A DNA stretch of 61,672 nucleotides from a virus: positions 1 through 61,672 of the IMG/VR virus record IMGVR_UViG_3300025073_000054; one strand, given 5' to 3'. The notes under the pieces were generated by a model, which ran no database searches, was not told where the DNA came from, and saw only the letters and a list, made by a program, of their open reading frames with translations. Shown piece by piece: positions 14,634 through 22,931 of the stretch (position 1 is its first letter; the number at the start of each line of letters is the position of its first letter). The position numbers and the translations under genes are program-made.

Positions 14634-16160
14634 CTACGGCGTCACCAGCAACGTCCCTAGAATGACGACGGTCTTGGCCGCAGGCGTCACGTCGGTGCCC
14701 GGGGTCGTCACCGTGCAGGAGAGAACGCCGGTCGCCACCGCAGGCGACTGCGCCCCGTTGATGACGTCGGCCGCGAGCCCGGTGCGGTAGAGCGTCGCAC
14801 GCGCTTCGACGTCTTCGGCGGGCCACCGCGAGGCGGGGGTGGTGTCCCCCGGCCCGAGAGCGTCGAAGTGCGTGAAGACGTCGTCGCGGATCGTCCCCCA
14901 GTTGGGCGGGCACGGGTAGATCGAGCCCGTCGGGAACCCCACCTCCTGCCCCGTGGCCTGCGTAAACGTGGTGTCGCCCGCCGCGAAGTTCGGCGTCCCG
15001 AGCGTCACGGCGCGGTAGCCGCCGCGCTCTGTGGGCGTTGCAGGCAAAACGAGCGCGCGCAGCCCTTCGAGGGCGGTGTAGTCGCCGGTCACCTTGATGG
15101 TGGTGTCGGTGCTGAGGATGATCGCGATGCCGCCCACCCACGGGAACGCGTTGGCTGCGGTCATGGCGCAAGAGAGCACCACGTTCTGCGTCACCTCGCT
15201 GATCGCCTCGACGGCCGCATTGGCCGCGACCATCGTCACCGGCCGGAGCATCGTGCCGTCGTCGGTTGCGACGCCTGCGACGGTACGGTCACCCTCGATG
15301 TAGTCGCGAATGCGAGTGAGCGCCGCGCCGGCCGTATGCGTGCCGCCGTCGTCGACAGGCACCACCCGCAGGTGCGTGAGGACGTCCCCCTGCGCGGGGC
15401 CGACCGCCACGACGGTCACGCATCCCGGCGTGTCGGGGGTGCCTGCGCCCGGGTACGACGCGGGAGGCGCGAGGAGCGGGTAGACGTAGGCTCTCGTGAT
15501 GGTGGTGCCGGTGTAGTCCTCAACCCATCCTTGCCAGTCGGCGCGGTTGCCCGACGCGGGGCGCTCCTGGCGTCGGGCGATGATGCGCGCGGCCCACGAG
15601 GAGATGTCTTCTAGGTCCGTCCCGGGGGTCGCGACCGACGCCACAGTGCCGGTGCTGTTGAGCCCGGTGGGTGCGGAGACGAAGGTCAGTGTGTTGCCGA
15701 CGGTGCGGGTCGGGTCGGCGCCGATGTCCGCCGCGGTGACGGTGATGGTGCCGGTGCCCGCCGCGATCGTGACGCTGCTGTCCTCGACGGTGTACAGCGT
15801 GCCGTCGCTGTAGGCCATGCGGTACGTGACGCCCGTGGGGAACGTGTACGTCGCATCGACGCCGCTCGACACGGTGACGGTGTGCCGCGCCCTCAGCCCA
15901 GAGCGCCGAGGCACGCCGTCCACCTCGCCGTGACGCGCGAGCGCTTCGGGCGATGCCTGGTCAGGGAGGATGTCCCGCGACACGCTCTCGGCCTGCGCTT
16001 CGAGTCCTTCGAGGATCACCGCGAGCGCCGCCGCCTGGAGGTAGGCATCGGAGCCCGGGGCGATGAGCAGCGGGCGCTGGCCCGCGGAGATGTACTCCGC
16101 GCTCCACGTCGCGAGAATGCTGTCCCTGATGGTGGCGCGCGATCGTCCGGTGAAAGCCAT
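14634..16160 (-). CDS. Baseplate J-like protein (Mu gp47)
   Basis: A 508-aa protein from ATG 16160, preceded closely by the gp25-like gene. An N-terminal helical part is followed by β-rich regions and an RIIARRQERPASGNRADWQGW block, typical of the baseplate J family, then VYPLLAPP and VVAVGP strands. It forms the wedge of contractile-tail baseplates. The length is somewhat above that of Mu gp47. Its usual partner gp48 lies 3.2 kb further on. Confidence 0.8.
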   Translation of the reverse strand: MAFTGRSRATIRDSILATWSAEYISAGQRPLLIAPGSDAYLQAAALAVILEGLEAQAESVSRDILPDQASPEALARHGEVDGVPRRSGLRARHTVTVSSGVDATYTFPTGVTYRMAYSDGTLYTVEDSSVTIAAGTGTITVTAADIGADPTRTVGNTLTFVSAPTGLNSTGTVASVATPGTDLEDISSWAARIIARRQERPASGNRADWQGWVEDYTGTTITRAYVYPLLAPPASYPGAGTPDTPGCVTVVAVGPAQGDVLTHLRVVPVDDGGTHTAGAALTRIRDYIEGDRTVAGVATDDGTMLRPVTMVAANAAVEAISEVTQNVVLSCAMTAANAFPWVGGIAIILSTDTTIKVTGDYTALEGLRALVLPATPTERGGYRAVTLGTPNFAAGDTTFTQATGQEVGFPTGSIYPCPPNWGTIRDDVFTHFDALGPGDTTPASRWPAEDVEARATLYRTGLAADVINGAQSPAVATGVLSCTVTTPGTDVTPAAKTVVILGTLLVTP

Positions 16161-16171
16161 GGGGCGTCCTG

Positions 16172-16555
16172 TCAGGCGCTGCGGGTGAGCGCGCCGGTGG
16201 TCTGTCGAGCAGCGAGGCGGACGTCGTAGAAGTCGACGGTGTAGGTGACGTGCCCGCGGGCAGCGGACACCTTCGCGCTCACCTTGAGGTCGCGAATGGT
16301 CCCGGCCCTCACGAGGAAGTCGAGGCCCGCCTTGATGGCGGTCTCCGTGTCGGCGGGCGCCGAGGTGCGGAGCTTGTCGATGCGCTGCCAATCGACGCCC
16401 AGCTCCGGCATCGCGGGCGCGCTCCCGATCTGTGTGCGGAGGGCGATGAGCACCTGCTCGAGCGCCGGGGAGGTGGCCTTGGTCCACGTCGCCCGCGCGT
16501 CGAGCGTCGGCGCGCCGTCGACCCCGAGAGCGCGGGTGATGGCATACGCGGTCAC
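16172..16555 (-). CDS. GPW/gp25-family baseplate protein (Mu gp46)
   Basis: A 127-aa protein from GTG 16555 (GTGA overlap). It has the layout of the family: short N-terminus, helix with ALEQVLIALRTQIGS, then MPELGVDW and a C-terminal β-hairpin. gp25-like proteins start sheath assembly at the baseplate. The position between spike and J-like genes matches Mu gp46. Confidence 0.7.
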   Translation of the reverse strand: MTAYAITRALGVDGAPTLDARATWTKATSPALEQVLIALRTQIGSAPAMPELGVDWQRIDKLRTSAPADTETAIKAGLDFLVRAGTIRDLKVSAKVSAARGHVTYTVDFYDVRLAARQTTGALTRSA

Positions 16556-16818
16556 GTCACACCGCCGGGGATGGCGACGGGCGCCGCGGGGATGCCCACG
16601 CCGAAGGCGTCGATGGGGGCGGTGGCGGTCACGCTGGCGTTCGTCTGGATCTCGGCCACGACGCCCGAGGCGATGCCGTAGCAGAGCGCCTTGATGGCGT
16701 TCTCCTGATCGGTCGTCAGTGAGGCGGAGAAGCCGGTGTTGGTGCCGCCGATGATGGCGTTGTAGATGCGAAGCGCGAGACCACTTGTGCAGCCCGCGTC
16801 GCCTGCGTTGAGCGCCAT
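16552..16818 (-). CDS. Small tail-associated hypothetical protein
   Basis: An 88-aa protein from ATG 16818. Two helices with small residues precede a C-terminal Ala/Pro/Val-rich tail. It lies between spike and gp25-like genes, where some Mu-like phages carry an extra baseplate gene. Function is unknown. Confidence 0.5.
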   Translation of the reverse strand: MALNAGDAGCTSGLALRIYNAIIGGTNTGFSASLTTDQENAIKALCYGIASGVVAEIQTNASVTATAPIDAFGVGIPAAPVAIPGGVT

Positions 16819-16822
16819 GGTG

Positions 16823-17395
16823 TCAGCCCTTGAAGCGCGCGGAGCCCGCGGCGGTGGAGATGGTGTCCGTGGCGGAGGTGATGGTCCCGGTCACCGGGTA
16901 AGGCCCTGCCGTCAGCGCGAAGGCGTGCGTGTGCCCGGTGGTGACGTCGCCCACCACGGCGACCTTCTTCGTCCCGGCGTTGACCACGACGTCGCCGGTC
17001 CCGTGCGCGGTGATGTTGATCGCCCCGTTGTTGGCGCTGGTGATGTCGATGGCCCCCGACGCGCGGATGTGCACCACGGTCCCGGCGTTCGTCGCGTTGA
17101 CGCCGTGAAGCTTCGTCTCCCCCGCGGCGAGCGGCTGCACCGTGGCGCCCTTGTCGATCAGGAAGAGCGCGATGAGCTCATCCCCTCGACGCACCGCGAG
17201 CGCCTCGGTCGTGGCCGTGAGGGCGGGCGACGCCATGAGCCCCGCGGGCTGCGCTACCTCGACGCCGTCGAAGCGCTCCGCCGTGGCGTCGGCGCCCTCG
17301 CTCCCGACGCCGGCCACCTGCGCGGTGAGGACGCGGCGCGTGGTCGATGTGGTGAGCGAGAGCACCTTGAAGGCGTCGATGGGATCTTCGTCCAC
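16823..17395 (-). CDS. Baseplate spike (Mu gp45-like)
   Basis: A 190-aa protein from ATG 17395. The N-terminal third looks like an OB-fold; the middle is a run of short β-strands (GAIDIT, GAINIT, GDVVVN), as in a β-helix spike. TTGHTHAF near the end has the HxH motif that binds iron at spike tips. The order hub, spike, gp25 agrees with Mu. Confidence 0.78.
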   Translation of the reverse strand: MDEDPIDAFKVLSLTTSTTRRVLTAQVAGVGSEGADATAERFDGVEVAQPAGLMASPALTATTEALAVRRGDELIALFLIDKGATVQPLAAGETKLHGVNATNAGTVVHIRASGAIDITSANNGAINITAHGTGDVVVNAGTKKVAVVGDVTTGHTHAFALTAGPYPVTGTITSATDTISTAAGSARFKG

Positions 17396-17398
17396 GGG

Positions 17399-18670
17399 TC
17401 ACTCCTGGGGGATCACGGAGATGGAGTCCTTCGGCACGAGCACCATCGTCGTCGTCGTGCCCGTCGCGCGTCCGCCCTCGAAGGTGACGCTGGTGATGAG
17501 CATCGACTCGTCCAGCGGAGCGCCATCGGGCGAGGTGCACAGGTCGTCACGCACGCGCGCCATGGTGTTCAGCGCGTACAGGCGATCGACCCCGGAGACG
17601 GTCTGCCCGTGGCCCTGGACGGTGAGCTCGTAGCGGCGAAAGCTGGCCATCGCCTCCGCGATGACGCGCTCCCCCTCCTTCGCGCTCGCGGCGAGGGTGC
17701 GAGAGCGGGTGCTCTTGATGTGCCGCACCTGCGCGGGCATCGGGTCAGCGAGGAAGCCGCGGTTGACCGCCGTCGTCTCGACGCCGACGTTGAAGGTCTG
17801 CGAGCGGCTGCGGTTGGAGACGAGGTCGCCGCGCGTCGAGCCCGTGTAGACGTTCACCTCGGAGGGGACTTCCTTGATGGAGAAGTTCTCGGCGCCCTTC
17901 AGGATGTTGCCCGTGGCGACGCCGTTCTCGATGCGCCGGCCGAAGGTGAAGACGTCCGCCGTGCTGAACGCCGGGACGTCGACCACGACCGCGAGCCCAC
18001 CAGCCGCCGAGGGGGCGACCCACATGAGGAAGCCGACGCGACGGCACATCTCCTCAGCGAGCGCCCACGCCTTCTCCCCGGCGCGCGGGTGGCTCTGGTC
18101 GATGGGCTGCGCGCGACGCCTCGCATGGGCCGTGTGGACGCCGCGCGAGGGGCTGTGCGGCCGGGTGGTGTGCGTGGCGTGCGGGCGCGAGGGGCGACCG
18201 AGCGAGGCGCGGTTGGTGCCCGACTGCACCAGGCGCGCAGCAGCGGCATCGGTGACGAGGACGGACACGCCCAGCGGTGTGAAGAGGGCGGTGAGCGCGT
18301 CGGACAGCGCGAGGCCCTTCAAGCGCACAGTCGGGTCCGCGTCCCACGTCATCGCCATCCCGCCGAGGTCGCGGCCGCTGATGACCATCGTGGCCCCGCC
18401 CTTGTCGTCGGGGGCTGCGGTGCGAAGCGTCTCGATGCGCCCGGTGATCTGCGCCGCGCCGTCGACGGAGAGGGTGACGTTCTCCCCTAGCTTCACCTCG
18501 CGACGCAGCACCTCCCAGGACGCCTCACGCACGCCCAATGCGGAGCGCCACATGGAGATGGTCCATGGGTTGCCCGCGCGCATCATGTCGAGCGTGATGG
18601 TGTAGCGGTCGAAGACGTCGACATCGCTGCCCGATGAGAGCGTGACGGCGACGGTGTGCGGCGTGGCCAT
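17399..18670 (-). CDS. Baseplate hub (Mu gpP/gp44-like)
   Basis: A 423-aa protein from ATG 18670. It opens with β-strands and a FDRYTITLDMMRAGNPW block as seen in gpP-type hub proteins, with SARDLGGM-like and later hub-domain segments. About residues 142-190 are unusually Arg/His-rich and low-complexity (many HTARARR-like stretches) compared with the flanking sequence, which may be an insertion. The position between circularisation protein and spike fits Mu gene 44. Confidence 0.72.
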   Translation of the reverse strand: MATPHTVAVTLSSGSDVDVFDRYTITLDMMRAGNPWTISMWRSALGVREASWEVLRREVKLGENVTLSVDGAAQITGRIETLRTAAPDDKGGATMVISGRDLGGMAMTWDADPTVRLKGLALSDALTALFTPLGVSVLVTDAAAARLVQSGTNRASLGRPSRPHATHTTRPHSPSRGVHTAHARRRAQPIDQSHPRAGEKAWALAEEMCRRVGFLMWVAPSAAGGLAVVVDVPAFSTADVFTFGRRIENGVATGNILKGAENFSIKEVPSEVNVYTGSTRGDLVSNRSRSQTFNVGVETTAVNRGFLADPMPAQVRHIKSTRSRTLAASAKEGERVIAEAMASFRRYELTVQGHGQTVSGVDRLYALNTMARVRDDLCTSPDGAPLDESMLITSVTFEGGRATGTTTTMVLVPKDSISVIPQE

Positions 18671-18674
18671 CGGC

Positions 18675-19580
18675 TCAGGGCTTCGGGAGGATGGTCAGCA
18701 CGGTTCCGCCGAGGATGAAGAGCGGGTCAGAGACTGAGTTCGCCGCGTTCAGCAGCGTGGTCAACGAGGCGTCCCCGTAGACGCTCTGCGCCACCTCCCA
18801 GAGCGCCATCGTGCGCGGCACGGTGTAGAGCCGCGAGAGCGAGAGCGTCGGGGAGTAGCGGTTGCGGAGGTCGTAGATCGACGCGCGCAGGTCGAGCAAC
18901 GCCACCGTGGCCGCGTTGGCGCTGGCGGTGGCGAAGAGGGGGAGCACGAGGTTCGCGACGACGGGCGCGAGCATCGTGCGGAAGCACTCGGCCACGGCGC
19001 TGTGAGGGAGCGCGGCAGCCTCGAGCGCGGCGGTCTGCTCTGCGATCACGTCCGCGGTCGACGTCCACGCGCCGGCCGTGGCGCTCACCAGCGTCATCGC
19101 GGCGTCCGTGTCCGTTGCCTTCGTGACGAGCGTTGCCGGGGTGTTCGCGGGCGTCGCGCTCCACGGCGTCGTCAGCAGCGAGGCGCTCCCGTTATGCTCG
19201 GTGAACGTCACCTTGAGGTCGACGCCCGCTCGGTTGTCGGGGGACAACTCGCCCGTCCATCCGGTGATGGCGGCTGTGAAGGTGTCGTACCCCGGGAGCG
19301 TGAGGGCGCCAATGGGGGTGTCCTCGAAGAGCTGCACCATCGTCTCCCGCAGCGCGCGGAAGAGCGGGCCGTAGCGCGCGACCAACGCCGGGGTGTCGAC
19401 GCATGGGATGGTGAAGCTGCCCTTGTAGGGCTTCTGTCCGCACGGCTCCATGTCGGCCCCGCGGCGCAGGTAGGCCGTGTGCTCGGCGAAGTCGTGGCCG
19501 CCCTCGACGGAGAGCGCCGACACAGGGAAGGAGAGCGCCTCGTAGGTGGCTTCGGCGAGGGTGTCGAGGGGCTGAGTCAT
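18675..19580 (-). CDS. DNA circularisation/tail protein (Mu gpN-like)
   Basis: A 301-aa protein from ATG 19580 (ATGA overlap). It begins with FPVSALSVEGGHDFAEHTAY and KGSFTIPCVDTP, matching the N-terminal domain of Mu gpN/DNA-circularisation proteins, which are baseplate components. Its C-terminus ends in a LysM-like tail (ALWEVAQSVYGDASLTTLLNAAN with the closing ILPKP), a feature of many gpN-like proteins. Confidence 0.72.
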   Translation of the reverse strand: MTQPLDTLAEATYEALSFPVSALSVEGGHDFAEHTAYLRRGADMEPCGQKPYKGSFTIPCVDTPALVARYGPLFRALRETMVQLFEDTPIGALTLPGYDTFTAAITGWTGELSPDNRAGVDLKVTFTEHNGSASLLTTPWSATPANTPATLVTKATDTDAAMTLVSATAGAWTSTADVIAEQTAALEAAALPHSAVAECFRTMLAPVVANLVLPLFATASANAATVALLDLRASIYDLRNRYSPTLSLSRLYTVPRTMALWEVAQSVYGDASLTTLLNAANSVSDPLFILGGTVLTILPKP

Positions 19581-21670
19581 CGCATCACCCGGGGCGCGCC
19601 CGCGGGGGGCGTAGAGGACGCAGCGTGCGCGGCGTCGTGCGGCGACACGGTGGCGGTGACCGGCGCGCTCCCGATGCGCTCCACGGCGCTGATGAGCTCA
19701 CGGAAGAGGGGGATGATCGCGGCTCCGCTGAAGAACGTCTCGGCCACCGTCGCGGCCACGCCGCGCGAGGCGCGCTCTCCGGTGGAGAGCCGGTTGCCCT
19801 GCGCGTCGACACCCGAGCCCGCGGCCTTGGCGTCGCCGTAGAACCCGAGGCCCATACCCGCGCCCGCAGCCAGCCCGGCGAGCGCCGCAGGGCCGCCGCC
19901 CATGGAGGCGAGCGCCCACCCGCCGAGGCTCTTGGCGCCCGCGCCGAGGGCTGCGGTGGCGGCGCTACCGCCGAGCATGGCGGTGATGGGGTTCGCCGTC
20001 GCGAAGCTGGTCAGCGCGTCGCTGGCGCGGGTGAAGAGCCCCGGGCGTCGAGCGTCGGCCCCCGCGGCCTCCTGCTCTCGCATGAGGCGGGTACGATCCT
20101 CGGTCGCGCGGGTGGCGCGCATGGTCGCTTCCTGCTCCGGCGTGAGGGACGCGCGCTTGAGCCGCTCGACGGCGTCGTACTCGCGCATCGGGACACCGCC
20201 GACGTTCGTCATGCTCATGTACGACGCGATCGCGTCCACATCGGGGATGTTCATCAACTGCCGCGCGCCGCCGAGTCCGTTGGCTCCCATCGCGTTGCGG
20301 AGCGCGCCCGCATCGTTGTTGAACATCGTCCCGAAGAAGCGCGCCGCGTTGGAGGGCGTGTCGCGCACGTCCGCGTTCATCGCGTACTCCCCCGCCGCGT
20401 TCTTCGTGAACGCAGCCGCGAAGGCCGCTTGCTGCTCTGGGGTGCCGGTGCGGGCCGTCTCTGCGAGCGCGAGCCCGAGGCGGTTCTGACGAGGCGCGTT
20501 GGAGAGCGCGGTGCGGACGGTGTTCGTGCGGTTGGCGCTGACGCCCACGGTGCGCCCACCCGCAGCCTGCGACTGGAGTTGGGCGAAGAAGTCTTGCGCG
20601 ATCTCCGCGGTGATGCGGTCGCGATCGGCCGGCGCCGCGTTGGCGGTGCCGCTGCTGATCGCCTGCAAGAGCCCGGGGAGGCCCTGCGTCACCATCTGAT
20701 CCGTCTCGACGGAGCCCTCCAGCGCGGTCCCCACGGCGCCGCGGAGGATGCGCTGACGCATCGCCGGGTCGGCCACGCGGCGGCGCAGGATGGCGCCCAT
20801 GTTCACGATGCCCGTGACGTTCGTCGGGTCGATGGCGCCCGCGAGTTCCACGTCACCCAGGGTCGCCTCGATGCCCGCGCGCCGCGCCTGCCGGGTGTCC
20901 CCGCCGAGGGCGTTGGCGGCGGTCTGCGCGCTCGCGATGGCCGCGATGGCCATCTCCGGGGAGACGCCCGTACGGACCTCGCGCAACCGCGCCTGGATCA
21001 TCGCGTTGTCGGCCGCGTTCTCCGACTGCGACGTCCCGCGCTGGACCAGCGCCGTGTTGATGGCGGAGGTGCGCTCCGCCGCGGTCTGCCGCGCCGCCTG
21101 CGTCCGGTCGTGGGCGCCGGTGAGGGCTTGCGTGGCAGTGTTCGCCACCTGTCCGCCGACCTCGCGGCCCGTCGCGCGGCGCTCGCGGGTGAGGCTGTCG
21201 ATCTCCCGTTGCGCGGCACGCTCGCGAGCCACGCGGGCGGCGGCGAGGCGCTTGTGGATGTTGTCGCGCTCGGTCGCGAAGGCGGCGTCCGCGCGAACGC
21301 GCTTGCGTCCCTCGGCGACCTCGCGGCGCGTCTCGGCGGCGGCGCGCGTCTCCCTCGCCCGGGCGAGTTGCGCGTGGATGCTGTCGCGCTGTGCTGCGAA
21401 GGCCGCGTCCGCCTGCACGACCTTGCGCGCCTCGGCCTTCTCCTTCGCGGCGGTGTCCTTCGTAGCCTTCTCCCGCGCGCGGGCGAGGCGTAGGGAGATG
21501 CTCTCGTGCTCGCGCGCGAAGGTCTGGTCGATGCTGACGCGCTCGCGCCCGCCGCGCCGGGCCTGCGAGGTCATCACCGCCTGCGCCCGCTGCGTGATGC
21601 CCGGGATCTCGCCCATGGCGCGGCGGATCGCGGAGGTGTCCGCGTCGATGATGAGAGTGGCGCGTCCCAT
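19577..21670 (-). CDS. Tail tape measure protein
   Basis: A 697-aa protein from ATG 21670. It is the longest tail gene and mostly helical, with Arg/Ala/Glu-rich repeats near residues 55-170, including near-identical repeats of an ADAAFA-RD-IH-LA unit. A Gly/Ala-rich hydrophobic segment lies at about 570-625. The position just after the frameshifted chaperone is diagnostic. The modest length suggests a tail shorter than or similar to about 100 nm by the usual length rule. Confidence 0.82.
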   Translation of the reverse strand: MGRATLIIDADTSAIRRAMGEIPGITQRAQAVMTSQARRGGRERVSIDQTFAREHESISLRLARAREKATKDTAAKEKAEARKVVQADAAFAAQRDSIHAQLARARETRAAAETRREVAEGRKRVRADAAFATERDNIHKRLAAARVARERAAQREIDSLTRERRATGREVGGQVANTATQALTGAHDRTQAARQTAAERTSAINTALVQRGTSQSENAADNAMIQARLREVRTGVSPEMAIAAIASAQTAANALGGDTRQARRAGIEATLGDVELAGAIDPTNVTGIVNMGAILRRRVADPAMRQRILRGAVGTALEGSVETDQMVTQGLPGLLQAISSGTANAAPADRDRITAEIAQDFFAQLQSQAAGGRTVGVSANRTNTVRTALSNAPRQNRLGLALAETARTGTPEQQAAFAAAFTKNAAGEYAMNADVRDTPSNAARFFGTMFNNDAGALRNAMGANGLGGARQLMNIPDVDAIASYMSMTNVGGVPMREYDAVERLKRASLTPEQEATMRATRATEDRTRLMREQEAAGADARRPGLFTRASDALTSFATANPITAMLGGSAATAALGAGAKSLGGWALASMGGGPAALAGLAAGAGMGLGFYGDAKAAGSGVDAQGNRLSTGERASRGVAATVAETFFSGAAIIPLFRELISAVERIGSAPVTATVSPHDAAHAASSTPPAGAPRVMR

Positions 21671-21673
21671 GGC

Positions 21674-21868
21674 TCAGCCGTGGCCGATCATCAGAAGGGC
21701 ACGCCACATCGCCGCGCACGCGAGCCGCAGGGCGACCCAACGGCGGACGGAGACGCGGCCCGAGGGGAGGCCGTTGATCGTGACCCCGAAGGACGGCGGG
21801 CGAGCAACGAGACGCGCGAGCACAAGGGCTAGCCTCCCGAAGGCTGCGATGATGCGGAGGGTGCTCAT
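21674..21868 (-). CDS. Small hydrophobic/basic protein
   Basis: A 64-aa protein from ATG 21868, five bases past the frameshift product's stop. It has two short hydrophobic helices separated by a basic Pro/Gly hairpin. Function is unknown; it sits between chaperone and tape measure genes. Confidence 0.45.
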   Translation of the reverse strand: MSTLRIIAAFGRLALVLARLVARPPSFGVTINGLPSGRVSVRRWVALRLACAAMWRALLMIGHG

Positions 21869-21872
21869 GGGG

Positions 21873-22055
21873 TCAGGCGTCGAGGCCGAGCACGCGACGC
21901 ATCAGAGGGTCGCGGCTGGCTCGGTCGAGGGCGACGAGGGCGAGGAGCTGGAGCTCGTCAGCCTCTCGCGCTGGCACGCCAAGGAGTGCAGGGCACTTCT
22001 CAGCGTAGAGGAATCGAAGGACATGAGCCGGGAGGGCGGGGTCATCCCTTTTCCC
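21873..22055 (-). other. Programmed -1 frameshift extension of the chaperone
   Basis: The slippery heptamer G-GGA-AAA (22055-22049) lies in the chaperone frame. A -1 slip after codon 163 leads into a 58-residue extension ending at 21873 with LLALVALDRASRDPLMRRVLG, giving a 221-aa product. Pairs of a short and a frameshifted long form directly before the tape measure gene are a conserved trait of tailed phages. Confidence 0.75.
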
Positions 22056-22537
22056 AGCGCGGACAGGACCGCCTCGACTTCCTCCAGGCTCTTCGCCTGG
22101 CCGAGCGGGTTGCGGCTCGCGAGCCAGTCCGCGTAGGCCTCGAAGAGCTGGTTGAGCTCCGTGGCGTCGAGCAGTTCCCGCAGTGCGTCCGCGTCCTTGC
22201 AGATGAGCTCATGCGGCGGGGCGGGCTCGCAGAGCGCTGCGGCGAGGAGCTGCACCTTCGTCTCGAGGCCGAGCTCCGCGGCGCCGTCGGGCGTGCCGTA
22301 GAGATACTCCTCGCTCATGCCGCACTTCGGCCCCGTCAAGAACCGCAGCGCGTCGGCGACGGCCTTGACGCGCACGCTCTCCGGCACCGCCCGCAGCGCG
22401 AGCGGGATGCCGTCGAGGCGAGCGCCCGTGCCGTCGAAGAGGTCGAGGATGTGGACGGCGACGCCCTTGTCCCCGAGCGCCTTCGCGAGCGGGGTGCGGG
22501 TGTCCTTCACGAACCCGTCGAGGCCGTCGTTGCTCAT
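21902..22537 (-). CDS. Tail assembly chaperone, zero-frame product
   Basis: A 211-aa protein from ATG 22537 (TGATG overlap). The sequence is helical, starting near FVKDTRTPLAKALGDKGVAV. The zero-frame tail after residue 163 is low-complexity (Ser/Pro run) and ends at 21902, which supports frameshifting as the route to the functional long form. The order tube, chaperone, tape measure matches Mu gp41/42. Confidence 0.75.
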   Translation of the reverse strand: MSNDGLDGFVKDTRTPLAKALGDKGVAVHILDLFDGTGARLDGIPLALRAVPESVRVKAVADALRFLTGPKCGMSEEYLYGTPDGAAELGLETKVQLLAAALCEPAPPHELICKDADALRELLDATELNQLFEAYADWLASRNPLGQAKSLEEVEAVLSALGKGMTPPSRLMSFDSSTLRSALHSLACQRERLTSSSSSPSSPSTEPAATL

Positions 22538-22905
22538 CAGACGATGTTCACGAGGCGGCCGTTGAAGGTCATCGACTGCACGTTGGCCTTGTCGACGCCG
22601 CTGCTCATCTTGCAGTCGGAGATGTCGCCGACGCAGTTGTAGGTCTTGCCCGCGAGCTTGAAGCCGAGCGGCACCTCGGTCTGCGCCACGGTGAGCGCGG
22701 GCCAGTCGATCTCGAGCCCCGCCTGGGGGATGCCGCCGGAGACGGTGACCGAGACGCCCACGGCGCCGGGGGAGTGCCCTGCGTCACCGAGCAGCAGGGT
22801 CTTGACGCGGCTGTTGCCGCTCTTGATGTCGAGCTCGACGGAGTCCGACTGAAGCACGGGCACCCCGCGCACGATCACGAAGCCAGGTCCTGAGTAGACG
22901 GCCAT
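22537..22905 (-). CDS. Tail tube protein (Mu gpM-like)
   Basis: A 122-aa protein from ATG 22905. β-rich with VTVSGGIPQAGLEI and CVGDISDCKMS segments, the length and position of Mu gpM. It forms the inner tube inside the sheath. Confidence 0.8.
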   Translation of the reverse strand: MAVYSGPGFVIVRGVPVLQSDSVELDIKSGNSRVKTLLLGDAGHSPGAVGVSVTVSGGIPQAGLEIDWPALTVAQTEVPLGFKLAGKTYNCVGDISDCKMSSGVDKANVQSMTFNGRLVNIV

Positions 22906-22931
22906 TGCAGTGTTCCTTGTGGGTCAGTCGA

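Noticed and set aside
19625-21493. 622-aa plus-strand ORF antisense to the tape measure gene
   Set aside because: No folded domain pattern, Arg/Gly-rich throughout; the minus-strand tape measure fits the operon.
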